Source of the DNA: JBDREF01 sp043820045
Lineage (GTDB): Bacteria; Planctomycetota; Phycisphaerae; Sedimentisphaerales; Anaerobacaceae
Assembly: GCA_043820045.1 (NCBI GenBank)
Contig: JBDREF010000148.1
Span: 1-33,525 of the forward strand
Length of the DNA: 33,525 nt
Direction of reading: 5' to 3'
Under the pieces are notes generated by a model. That model was given only the letters and a program-made list of their open reading frames with translations. It made no database searches and was not told where the DNA came from. The translations under genes and the position numbers were made by a program. Shown one piece after another: positions 1 through 7,250 of this stretch; positions within the stretch are counted from its first letter, which is position 1, and each line of letters opens with the position of its first letter.

Positions 1-515
1 AAGCCGGTGGTCCTGGAGGCAATCAATTTCATTCTCTCGGGATGGGTATTCGGCGTCACCATGAAGACGGTGTCAAGACCCGCCGCGGCGGCAGGGCCTA
101 TAATTTCATCCGCGTCGTCGATACTCAAATCGGCAACCAAAACGCTGTTGACGCCCGCCTTGTGAAAATCGGCGAAGAACTTTTCGGTCCCGTACTGATA
201 AACGAGGTTATAGTACATCAACAGCCCGATTGGAATATCCCTGTAATCTTTAACCTGCCGGATAAAGTCCAGGGCCTTTGCCAAATTCATTCCGCTTTTC
301 ATTGCGCGAATATCGGCCTTTTGTATTGTCGGCCCGTCTGCTATGGGGTCGGAGAATGGGATCCCCAGTTCCAGGACATCAGCGCCGGCGTCCACGGCCG
401 CTTTTACAATTGCAAGACTCGTATCGAAATCCGGGTCGCCAATCACAAAAAACGGTATCAAGGCCGTCTTGTTTTGTTCTTTCAGTTCCGAGAAAACCTG
501 CTTATACGTCTTCAT
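1..515 (-). CDS. trpA: Tryptophan synthase alpha subunit, 3'-truncated by window edge
   Basis: The alpha subunit cleaves indole-3-glycerol phosphate to indole and glyceraldehyde-3-phosphate and passes indole to TrpB. The 171 codons visible run from ATG at 515 to the window edge. The catalytic loop VLELGIPFSDPIADGP places Glu49 and Asp60 at the same numbers as in the E. coli enzyme, and the phosphate-binding barrel start (ALIPFFVIGDPD) is intact. An AAGGA ribosome-binding site lies about 8 nt upstream of the ATG. It is the last gene of the visible trp operon, 47 nt after trpB. The C-terminal third, including the phosphate-binding glycine loops, is outside the window. I see no frame disruption. 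Confidence 0.97.
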   Translation of the reverse strand, partial: MKTYKQVFSELKEQNKTALIPFFVIGDPDFDTSLAIVKAAVDAGADVLELGIPFSDPIADGPTIQKADIRAMKSGMNLAKALDFIRQVKDYRDIPIGLLMYYNLVYQYGTEKFFADFHKAGVNSVLVADLSIDDADEIIGPAAAAGLDTVFMVTPNTHPERMKLIASRTTG

Positions 516-562
516 GAAGAAAATCCTTCTTTGAATACCAATCGATAATCATCTATCACAAA

Positions 563-1741
563 TCATTCTGCGATGGGTCGATGTCTTTCCACGATTGAAA
601 CGTCCTTGTCACCTCGGCCCGAGAGATTCACCACGGCAACAGTATCGCCGTTCAACTTGCCCTTGAGGCTGACGAGGTATGCCAGAGCATGCGAGCTTTC
701 CAGAGCCGGAAGTATCCCTTCGGCCTTTGTCAGCAATCCGAAGGCGTCCAGAACGTGCTCATCCTCGGCGGCAACGTACTCGGCCCTGCCGGTATCCTTC
801 AGCAAGCAGTGTTCCGGCCCGACAGCCGGATAATCGAGCCCGGCGCTGACTGATTCGGTTTCCTGGACCTGGCCATCTTCGTCCTGGAGCAGATAGGATT
901 TCGCTCCGTGCAGGATTCCAACTCGGCCCGCCACCAGCGTGGCGGCGTGCAGGCCGCTGCTCAAGCTTCTGCCCCCAGCCTCGACGCCAATCAACCTGAC
1001 ATCCTTATCATCGACAAATCCGGAGAAAACGCCGATCGCGTTGCTGCCTCCCCCCACACATGCCACCACCATATCTGGCAGCCTGCCAATCTGGTCGAGG
1101 CACTGCTGCCGGGCCTCCTTGCCGATGCAGCTCTGGAAGTGTTTTACGATCGTAGGGTATGGATGAGGACCGCAGGCCGAGCCGAAAAGATAGAACGTGT
1201 CGTCAACGTGGGCCGTCCAGTAACGAAGGGCGTCGTTGATGGCGTCTTTAAGTGTTCCTGTTCCACCCTCGATAGGCACCACCTGGGCTCCGCAGAGCTT
1301 CATTTTGTGGACGTTGACGCTCTGCCGTTCGATGTCGGTCACGCCCATGAATATCTTGGTCTCCATCCCGAATAACGCCCCTATCATCGCAGTAGCCAGG
1401 CCGTGCTGTCCGGCGCCGGTCTCGGCAATGAGTTTGGTCTTGCCCATGTATTTGGCCAGGAGACCCTGCCCGAGCGTATTGTTGACTTTATGTGCCCCGC
1501 CGTGCAGAAGGTCCTCGCGTTTCAGATACACTTTGAAGCCGACGTATTCGCTGAATCTCTTCGCGTGATAAAGAGGAGTGGGCCTTCCGGCGTAATCTTT
1601 GTAAAGCTGCGCAAGCTCGGCCGTAAACCGCTGATCCTCATAGAAGCGATAAAACGCCTCCTCCAACTCTTCCAGCACGGGCATCAAAACCTCCGGAACA
1701 TAGAAGCCGCCATAATCTCCGAATCTACCCTTGTACTTCAT
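563..1741 (-). CDS. trpB: Tryptophan synthase beta subunit (PLP enzyme)
   Basis: TrpB condenses indole with L-serine to give L-tryptophan, using pyridoxal phosphate. The 392-residue protein has the usual length. The PLP-lysine motif GGAHKVNN places the Schiff-base lysine at Lys85. It is followed by the AETGAGQHG loop that carries the catalytic glutamate, the phosphate cradle VGGGSNAIG and a C-terminal NLSGRGDKD motif. It is the canonical TrpB1 type, expected to partner with the adjacent TrpA. The start ATG lies only 2 nt after the trpF stop codon, which implies translational coupling. trpA follows after 47 nt. Confidence 0.98.
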   Translation of the reverse strand: MKYKGRFGDYGGFYVPEVLMPVLEELEEAFYRFYEDQRFTAELAQLYKDYAGRPTPLYHAKRFSEYVGFKVYLKREDLLHGGAHKVNNTLGQGLLAKYMGKTKLIAETGAGQHGLATAMIGALFGMETKIFMGVTDIERQSVNVHKMKLCGAQVVPIEGGTGTLKDAINDALRYWTAHVDDTFYLFGSACGPHPYPTIVKHFQSCIGKEARQQCLDQIGRLPDMVVACVGGGSNAIGVFSGFVDDKDVRLIGVEAGGRSLSSGLHAATLVAGRVGILHGAKSYLLQDEDGQVQETESVSAGLDYPAVGPEHCLLKDTGRAEYVAAEDEHVLDAFGLLTKAEGILPALESSHALAYLVSLKGKLNGDTVAVVNLSGRGDKDVSIVERHRPIAE

Positions 1742-1743
1742 AT

Positions 1744-2367
1744 TTACCCTCTTAAATGTCGTATATTTTCAAACAGTTCCTTCATCTTCTTGTGGTCCTT
1801 TTTGCCCGGTTCAGCTTCTACGCCGCTGCAAACGTCGATTCCGTAAACTCCGAGTTTTACCGCAGCCGCCGCGTTATCAGGATTTATCCCTCCGGCCAGG
1901 AATACGCGCTTGCTGATATGCCCTATGACGTTCCAGTCGAAAGTCAGTCCTGTCCCGCCGTATTTCTCGGGGTCGAAAGCATCCAGTAAGATGGCATCCG
2001 TGAAGAAGGAGTCCGCCCGTTCGATGTCGGCCTGGTCTCTTACGCGTATCGCCTTCATCGTCCTTACATTATGGGAGAGCAGCGACCGGCAAAAATCTGG
2101 GTCTTCATCGCCGTGCAACTGGACCCAGTCCAGTTGGCAGAGGTTCTCCGCTTCGTTGATTTGTTCGATCGAAGCATCTACGAACACGCCGGCCGTATCG
2201 ATAAAACCAGGCAGCTTGTTTATTATTTTCACAGCTTTTTCCGGGGTCACGAACCTCGGGCTTTCCGGATAGAAATTGAAGCCCAACAAATCCGCACCCA
2301 TATCCATCGCTGCCGCGGCATCCTCATAGTTGGTAATACCACAAATCTTGACCTTGGTTATCAACAT
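1744..2367 (-). CDS. trpF: Phosphoribosylanthranilate isomerase
   Basis: TrpF converts N-(5'-phosphoribosyl)anthranilate to CdRP by an Amadori rearrangement. With ATG at 2367 the protein is 207 residues. It opens with the family signature KVKICGIT, which holds catalytic Cys9. The catalytic Asp lies in AILLDAF (Asp129), and the phosphate-binding end (LAGGI, then GIDVCSGVE) is intact. A GTG at 2376 would add three residues; the ATG better fits homologues, which start just before KVKICG. Neither start has a strong ribosome-binding site. The gene is 41 nt after trpD and ends 2 nt before trpB. It is monofunctional: in E. coli TrpF is fused to TrpC, but here no TrpC domain is attached and none lies upstream. 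Confidence 0.97.
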   Translation of the reverse strand: MLITKVKICGITNYEDAAAAMDMGADLLGFNFYPESPRFVTPEKAVKIINKLPGFIDTAGVFVDASIEQINEAENLCQLDWVQLHGDEDPDFCRSLLSHNVRTMKAIRVRDQADIERADSFFTDAILLDAFDPEKYGGTGLTFDWNVIGHISKRVFLAGGINPDNAAAAVKLGVYGIDVCSGVEAEPGKKDHKKMKELFENIRHLRG

Positions 2368-2408
2368 GTTTGTCACTCGTTGCCCGAAACTCTCGCCGGG
2401 AACATGCT

Positions 2409-3431
2409 CTATGCTCCGTTAGAGACTTGGATGAACTTTTCAAGGCAGGCTAATGCACTGCCATTGCCAATCGAAGCCTCCGCGAGTTTCATCGCTGAGG
2501 CGAAATCCTCAGCCAAACCACCGGCAATTATTGCGGCCGAAGCATTCAGCATAACGATATCCTTGCCGACACCGGTCTGCCTGCCGGCCAAAATGTCCTT
2601 TATGATCTTCGCACTCGCCTTCGCATCGGCCACTTTCAAATCATCTATATCGGCAACCGGGATGCCTAAGTCTTCCGGGTTAACCTGTTTTTCCGTAATT
2701 CCGCCGTCTTTCAGTTCAAGTATTCTGGTTACTCCAACGGTGCTGATCTCATCCAATCCGCTGCAGTGAACGACCATGGCAAACCGAACACCCAGCATCT
2801 TGAGAGCTTCGGCCATCATTTCCATGAGCCCCTCTTCGGCAACGCCCAGCACCAGGGCTGGCACGTTCGCAGGATTGGACAGAGGCCCCAGAATATTGAA
2901 GACCGTCCTGAAGCCAAGACTCTTGCGTATCGGTTGAACATACTTCATCGCCGGATGGAACATCGGGGCAAACATGAATCCGATGCGAGCCTGTCGTATG
3001 CATTCGGCTACAATCTCAGGTCCGGGGTCTATCTTAACGCCAAGCTCCGCGAGGACATCGGCCGAACCGCACTTGCTGGTTATGGCACGATTGCCATGCT
3101 TGGCCACATACACGCCCGCTCCGGCTGCGACCAGAGCGGCTGCCGTCGAAACGTTGAAGGTCTTGACCGCCGCGCCGCCGGTCCCCACAACGTCCACCAG
3201 GTTCTCGATACCGGTTTCGACCTTAACGGCGTGGCTTCGCAAGGATTTGGCCAGTCCCGCCACCTCCGGCGCGGTCGGCCCCTTGATGCGCATTGCCGTA
3301 AGAAACGCGGCAATTTGAGCATCCGGCACTTCGCCACCAAAGACTATATCCAACAGGTTCGTGGCCTGCTCGAAACTCAGATTCTCACCCCGCAACAATG
3401 GATTGATATATTCGATTATCGTTGCCATCAT
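2409..3431 (-). CDS. trpD: Anthranilate phosphoribosyltransferase
   Basis: TrpD transfers the phosphoribosyl group of PRPP to anthranilate. The 340-residue protein has the family length and is not fused to a glutaminase domain. The PRPP-binding DVVGTGG and FNVSTAAA motifs are present, as is the anthranilate/PRPP segment KHGNRAITSKCGSADVL. Two ATG codons stand in tandem at 3431 and 3428. AAAGGA is about 4 nt from the first and 7 nt from the second, so the second may be the real start. The gene begins 13 nt after trpG and is followed by trpF, where trpC would often stand. Confidence 0.97.
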   Translation of the reverse strand: MMATIIEYINPLLRGENLSFEQATNLLDIVFGGEVPDAQIAAFLTAMRIKGPTAPEVAGLAKSLRSHAVKVETGIENLVDVVGTGGAAVKTFNVSTAAALVAAGAGVYVAKHGNRAITSKCGSADVLAELGVKIDPGPEIVAECIRQARIGFMFAPMFHPAMKYVQPIRKSLGFRTVFNILGPLSNPANVPALVLGVAEEGLMEMMAEALKMLGVRFAMVVHCSGLDEISTVGVTRILELKDGGITEKQVNPEDLGIPVADIDDLKVADAKASAKIIKDILAGRQTGVGKDIVMLNASAAIIAGGLAEDFASAMKLAEASIGNGSALACLEKFIQVSNGA

Positions 3432-3444
3432 TGAATCCTTTGCG

Positions 3445-4044
3445 TTACTTTTTTTGCTTTTCGGCTATTGATAAAACATTTTCGATGATCCTGCCGCCCG
3501 ACGGCGTCAAAATACTCTCCGGATGAAACTGTACGCCGAATATCGCAAGCTCCTTGTGGCGGACTCCCATAACAACTCCCTCAAAATCGGCAGTTATCTG
3601 CAGGCACTCCGGCATCTCCAACGCGCAGAGGCTGTGATAGCGTCCGGCCTGGAGCGGATTTTCGACACCGGCAAAGACGTCCTGGCCGTTGTGCGTTATC
3701 CGCGAAGGTTTGCCGTGCATCGGCTTGGGCGCATGGCCGATTCTGCCGCCGAAATACTGCACTATCACCTGATGACCCAGGCACACGCCCAATATGGGCA
3801 GCTTATCTTTGAAGTAATCAACCGCCGACAGTGACACGCCGGCCGTATCCGGCGTGCCGGGCCCCGGCGAGATCACGAGCAGGTCGGGCTTAAAGTCGCC
3901 AGCCACACGGACAAGCTCTTCAAGCCCGGTGTCGGCCCGGTAAACCTTAGCCTGGCAATTGCGCTTGCAGAAATCATCGACCAGATTATATGTGAACGAA
4001 TCGAAATTATCGATGAACAAAACTCTTCTGCTTGTATCTTCCAT
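3445..4044 (-). CDS. trpG: Anthranilate synthase component II, glutamine amidotransferase
   Basis: TrpG hydrolyses glutamine and channels ammonia to TrpE for anthranilate synthesis. This is a class I glutamine amidotransferase of 199 residues. The nucleophile is Cys88 in GVCLGHQ, and His174 and Glu176 in FHPES complete the triad. The oxyanion segment SPGPGTP is present. GAGG lies 8 nt upstream of the ATG. It is a separate polypeptide, not fused to TrpD or TrpE. Unlike the other junctions of this operon, it is separated from trpE by 157 nt that contain a nested palindromic element. That element may alter the TrpE:TrpG expression ratio (inference). PabA is the alternative role for this family, but the location argues for TrpG. 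Confidence 0.96.
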   Translation of the reverse strand: MEDTSRRVLFIDNFDSFTYNLVDDFCKRNCQAKVYRADTGLEELVRVAGDFKPDLLVISPGPGTPDTAGVSLSAVDYFKDKLPILGVCLGHQVIVQYFGGRIGHAPKPMHGKPSRITHNGQDVFAGVENPLQAGRYHSLCALEMPECLQITADFEGVVMGVRHKELAIFGVQFHPESILTPSGGRIIENVLSIAEKQKK

Positions 4045-4075
4045 ATTTCTTACCTCAGATAGCGGAAGTTAATTC

Positions 4076-4175
4076 GTAGGGTGTGCAACCCGTTCGGCTG
4101 CGCTCAGGGCATGCTTGTTGCACACGCGGCGCCCCGCTTCTTCCGCGTGTGCAAAACGGAATTTGCACACCCTAC
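4076..4175. repeat. Nested palindromic (REP/MITE-like) element between trpE and trpG
   Basis: A 13-nt inverted repeat, GTAGGGTGTGCAA (4076-4088) and TTGCACACCCTAC (4163-4175), bounds the element. Inside it a perfect 12-nt inverted repeat, TTGCACACGCGG (4118-4129) and CCGCGTGTGCAA (4143-4154), encloses a 13-nt loop. The octamer GTGTGCAA therefore occurs four times in alternating orientation (4081, 4118, 4147, 4163). The RNA or DNA could fold either as two side-by-side hairpins or as one long nested stem. The element contains no ORF and shows no clear target-site duplication. The layout resembles short dispersed palindromic elements; only one copy was noticed in this window. Confidence 0.7.
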
Positions 4176-4201
4176 TGTTCCGTCTTCCGTACTCTGCTTT
4201 T

Positions 4202-5794
4202 CTATTGTCCTCGAATCGCACGTAAACAGGAATTCGCTTTGTGCTCGGTCTCTTCGAATTCCGTCTTTGGGACACTGTCGTGGACGATGCCCGCGCCGAC
4301 CCGGACATAGGCCGTATGGTCCCTAACCTGCAGGCTCCTTATGGTAATACAACTGTCGAACCGGCCGTCCACGGCCAGATACATGACCGCGCCGCCATAG
4401 TAGCCGCGCTTAGTTTTTTCAAACAGGCGTATCAGTTTCATGGCCTCGATCTTCGGAGCGCCCGTAAGTGTCCCCATATTCATCGTTGCAAGATATGCGC
4501 TCAACGCGTCAAGCTTGTCGGCCAGCGTGCCCCTGACGTTACTTACAAGGTGCTGCACCGACTCATACTTCTCGACCGTCAGCAGTTCGGTGACAACCCT
4601 GGTGCCAGGCTTGGCCACCCTGGCAATGTCGTTCCTGGCCAAATCAACCAGCATCATATGTTCGGCTAATTCCTTGCGGTCGATTTTCAGCTCAGCCTCG
4701 TACCTGAAATCGGTATCGAGATCGATTGTCGTTCCGACCCGGCCCCGGGGCTTGGTGCCGGCTATCGGCCTGATCTCGACGTACCGAGTTTCAGTACCGC
4801 TCACGCGCAGATTCAACTCCGGACTGGAACCCATCATTATTGTGTTGGGCGTATTTAGATAGAACATGTACGGCGAAGGATTCAACACTCTGAGCCGTTT
4901 GTAAACGTCCAACGGCTCGTCCGGACAGGGTTCCATCTTCGTCCTGCTCAAAACGACCTGAAATATGTCGCCGTCAATTATGTGCCGTTTGGCCTGCCTG
5001 ACCATCTCTTCGTATTCCGGCTGGGTGGTGTCGGTCGTTGCCTCCGGCAGCTCGCCCGTGAACTTCTGGCCCTGCGGCGCGTCGAATCTCGCTATGTTGA
5101 AATAGTAATCGAAGCAGCTTTGAGCCTCGCGGATGGCCACCTCACGGTCGCCGTCGGTTATGATGCAATTGACAATCACGTAGCCTTTGCCGTGCTCATG
5201 ATCCATCAGAAATATGTTGTCGGCAAAATACAGCTCGTAATCAGGATTGCCAAGCAGGTCGTCCTTACTGGCGGGAAGCTTCTCGAACTGGTCTATGAAA
5301 TCATAGCTTAAGGCCCCGAGCAGCCCACATGTTACGCGAAACGGCTTGCTGGCCAGGCTGAAGCCGAACGCCACCGCCCGCAGCACGTCCATCTGGTTTG
5401 TGCTTCGCAGCCGGGACTGTTCATCAACCACCTTGTCGTCCTCTCTGATTCGGCCGGTGATAATACCCGAGCCGAACTCGATCGACTCGCAAAAGGAAAA
5501 CCTCTCCCTGTCGGCGGAGAGATATTCCAGGATGCGTCTGCCTGTATTGCTGAGGGCCTTGATGGTGAAATCGGCGCCGGTACCGGTGAGGTAAAGCGCC
5601 GGCTTTGCCGTACCGAAACTCAGCGCATTTTCCGACAGATAGTCACGTGCCTCGAGCAAACAGCAGTTCTTGGCCCGGCCGTAGTCTGTGAGTCTGGCGA
5701 AGAAATCCACCGGTTCGTCAAAATCGATTTCCTTAACGATTGGCACGATTTTCCCGGGCTTTGCATTCAGTATTACTTGCCTGTAGTCATCCAT
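4202..5794 (-). CDS. trpE: Anthranilate synthase component I
   Basis: TrpE aminates chorismate and eliminates pyruvate to form anthranilate, the committed step of tryptophan synthesis. The 530-residue protein has an N-terminal Anth_synt_I_N domain (about 1-200) and a chorismate-binding domain (about 260-530). The latter carries IAGTKPRGR, the NMGTLTGAPK segment, the RGYYGGAVMY strand and GAGIVHDSVP, so it is closer to the enteric TrpE style than to PabB. The segment matching the Trp-binding LLES motif of E. coli TrpE reads LLEA here (Ala49 at the Ser40 position). AAGAGG lies about 9 nt before the ATG. It is the first structural gene behind the attenuator at 5841-6027. Confidence 0.97.
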   Translation of the reverse strand: MDDYRQVILNAKPGKIVPIVKEIDFDEPVDFFARLTDYGRAKNCCLLEARDYLSENALSFGTAKPALYLTGTGADFTIKALSNTGRRILEYLSADRERFSFCESIEFGSGIITGRIREDDKVVDEQSRLRSTNQMDVLRAVAFGFSLASKPFRVTCGLLGALSYDFIDQFEKLPASKDDLLGNPDYELYFADNIFLMDHEHGKGYVIVNCIITDGDREVAIREAQSCFDYYFNIARFDAPQGQKFTGELPEATTDTTQPEYEEMVRQAKRHIIDGDIFQVVLSRTKMEPCPDEPLDVYKRLRVLNPSPYMFYLNTPNTIMMGSSPELNLRVSGTETRYVEIRPIAGTKPRGRVGTTIDLDTDFRYEAELKIDRKELAEHMMLVDLARNDIARVAKPGTRVVTELLTVEKYESVQHLVSNVRGTLADKLDALSAYLATMNMGTLTGAPKIEAMKLIRLFEKTKRGYYGGAVMYLAVDGRFDSCITIRSLQVRDHTAYVRVGAGIVHDSVPKTEFEETEHKANSCLRAIRGQ

Positions 5795-5840
5795 ATTCGG
5801 AACCTCTTACCGCAGTTTCTATTCTCAAATCGCCCAAAAC

Positions 5841-5881
5841 ACAAACAAAAAACGCAGTCTGTCTTTTCGACAGGCTGCGTT
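5841..5881 (-). terminator. trp attenuator: intrinsic terminator (3:4 hairpin)
   Basis: On the minus strand the arms 5881-5869 and 5863-5851 form a 13-position stem with 12 pairs and one C-A mismatch. A GAAAA loop closes it. A T-rich tail follows (TTTT, then GTTTG) running to about 5841. It lies upstream of trpE and downstream of the Trp-codon leader peptide, so it is placed as an attenuator. Its 5' arm is shared with the antiterminator described separately. No other terminator is visible after metK, so it may also end metK transcripts. Confidence 0.9.
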
Positions 5882-5948
5882 CATCGGCAAAACTAACAAA
5901 TTGTGTAAAGCAAATCACCGCTTGCCCGTCGGATTCTATCCCACAGGC
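5868..5948 (-). promoter_or_regulatory. trp leader RNA: 1:2 hairpin and 2:3 antiterminator
   Basis: Segments 1 and 2 (5948-5924) form a hairpin: GCCTGT pairs with ACGGGC, a G-G mismatch follows, then GGAT pairs with ATCC around an AGA loop. It begins at the last base of the third Trp codon and contains the leader stop codon. Segment 2 (5931-5919) can instead pair with segment 3 (5879-5868). That gives eight pairs including one G-U, a small internal loop, and three more pairs, and it removes the terminator's 5' arm. Expected logic: a ribosome stalled at Trp codons masks segment 1, the 2:3 pairing forms and transcription continues; a ribosome at the stop codon covers segment 2 and the terminator forms. 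Confidence 0.85.
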
Positions 5949-5989
5949 CACCACCAGTTACCGGTATTCTTGCGGTTTACTTGCCTCAT
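5936..5989 (-). CDS. trpL: trp operon leader peptide with three consecutive Trp codons
   Basis: The 17-residue peptide MRQVNRKNTGNWWWPVG runs from ATG at 5989 to TAG at 5936. Codons 12-14 (5956-5948) are TGG TGG TGG. It lies between a strong promoter and an attenuator terminator in front of trpE, the classical position and composition of a TrpL peptide. Its role is to report charged tRNA-Trp levels through ribosome stalling; the product itself has no expected function. No ribosome-binding site precedes the ATG, which is only 9 nt from the -10 hexamer, so the mRNA is probably leaderless or nearly so. Confidence 0.9.
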   Translation of the reverse strand: MRQVNRKNTGNWWWPVG

Positions 5990-5998
5990 AACACCACT

Positions 5999-6027
5999 AT
6001 TAAACAAACTGCCTCTCCGTTTGTCAA
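5999..6027 (-). promoter_or_regulatory. trp operon promoter with overlapping palindrome
   Basis: On the minus strand TTGACA (6027-6022, perfect consensus) is separated by 17 nt from TTTAAT (6004-5999, five of six matches). The -35 begins 9 nt after the metK stop codon. An inverted repeat, ACAAAC and GTTTGT (6024-6019 and 6009-6004, 9 nt apart), spans the region between the two hexamers. It could be a repressor operator, but no regulator gene is nearby. Confidence 0.8.
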
Positions 6028-6035
6028 GAAAAATC

Positions 6036-7235
6036 TCAAGAATCGACGGCCTTTCGGAGCTTCGCCGCCATGTCGGTCTTCTCCCAAGTGAAGTCGGGTC
6101 CTTTTCGTCCGAAATGGCCGCCATGAGAAGTCTGGGCATAAATCGGCCTGGCAAGCTTCAGATGGTTGATCATCCCCTTCGGAGTCAGAGGGAACAGCTC
6201 TCTTACAGCTTGACTTAGCTTCTGCTCGCTGACTCTTGACGTGCCCTCGGTGTCAATAAGAACTGAAATCGGCTCAGCGACCCCGATGGCGTAAGACAGT
6301 TGTACCTCGCAGGCATCGGCGAGCCCGGCGGCAACCACATTCTTGGCGATGTATCGAGCCATATAACTCGCAGTCCTGTCAACCTTTGTCGGGTCTTTCC
6401 CGCTGAAGGCCCCGCCGCCGTGGCTGCCTCTTCCGCCGTAGGTATCGACGATGATCTTTCGGCCTGTAAGGCCGCAGTCACCTTTTGGACCGCCTACTAC
6501 GAACCTGCCGGTCGGATTGACGTGGAATATCGTGTTCTTGTCAACCAATCGCTTCGGCAGAACAGGCAGGACTATTTTTTCGATGACCTGTTTCCGCAAT
6601 TTCTGATAAGAGACCGCCGGCGAGTGTTGCGTGGAGACCACAACGGTGTGGATACGCACTGGTTTTCTGTTTTCATATTCCACTGTCACCTGGCTCTTGC
6701 CGTCCGGTCGCAGCCAGGGCAGCTTCTTACTCTGCCGGACTTTTTCAAGCCGTGTTGTTATGGCGTGAGCAAGCTGTATCGGCATCGGCATAAGTGCCGA
6801 TGTCTCCCTGCAGGCGAAGCCGAACATTAACCCCTGATCGCCGGCGCCCTGTTCCTTATGCAGGCCGGAGCCTTCGGTCACTCCCTGCGAGATGTCGGGG
6901 CTCTGTTTGTCAAGCGTGACCATCACGGCACAGTTTTCGAAATCGAAACCAATTGCGGGGTCCGTGTAGCCGATTTCCTTGATGGTGTTGCGGACGATTG
7001 TCGGCACGTCAACGATTGCGCTGCTTGTGATTTCGCCGGCTACAACAACCAGGCCGGTAGTAACCAGCGTTTCGCAAGCCACCCTGCTCCTGGGGTCCTG
7101 GGCGAGCATGGCATCGAGAATCGAATCGGATATGTGGTCGGCCACTTTGTCGGGATGGCCCATCGTCACAGACTCGCTCGTGAAAAGATATCTGCCGCCG
7201 CCGGGAGTATTTCTGTTTGTTGATTTCTTTGCCAT
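6036..7235 (-). CDS. metK: S-adenosylmethionine synthetase
   Basis: MetK makes S-adenosylmethionine from methionine and ATP, releasing phosphate and pyrophosphate. The 399-residue protein has the family length and all signatures: GHPDK (His27, Asp29, Lys30) in the N-terminal domain, GAGDQG in the middle, and the glycine-rich GGGAFSGKDPTKVDR P-loop-like motif. The N terminus has a 13-residue polar extension before the first strand (RYLFTSESV). AGAAAGG stands about 10 nt upstream of the ATG. It starts 15 nt after the DUF547 gene, so the two are probably co-transcribed. The trp promoter begins immediately after its stop codon. Confidence 0.98.
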   Translation of the reverse strand: MAKKSTNRNTPGGGRYLFTSESVTMGHPDKVADHISDSILDAMLAQDPRSRVACETLVTTGLVVVAGEITSSAIVDVPTIVRNTIKEIGYTDPAIGFDFENCAVMVTLDKQSPDISQGVTEGSGLHKEQGAGDQGLMFGFACRETSALMPMPIQLAHAITTRLEKVRQSKKLPWLRPDGKSQVTVEYENRKPVRIHTVVVSTQHSPAVSYQKLRKQVIEKIVLPVLPKRLVDKNTIFHVNPTGRFVVGGPKGDCGLTGRKIIVDTYGGRGSHGGGAFSGKDPTKVDRTASYMARYIAKNVVAAGLADACEVQLSYAIGVAEPISVLIDTEGTSRVSEQKLSQAVRELFPLTPKGMINHLKLARPIYAQTSHGGHFGRKGPDFTWEKTDMAAKLRKAVDS

Positions 7236-7250
7236 TCGTGATTAACCTTT

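Noticed and set aside
5936..6154. 72-codon minus-strand ORF that includes the Trp-rich peptide
   Set aside because: Its upstream part lies inside metK in another frame; only the last 17 codons after the promoter are supported as trpL.
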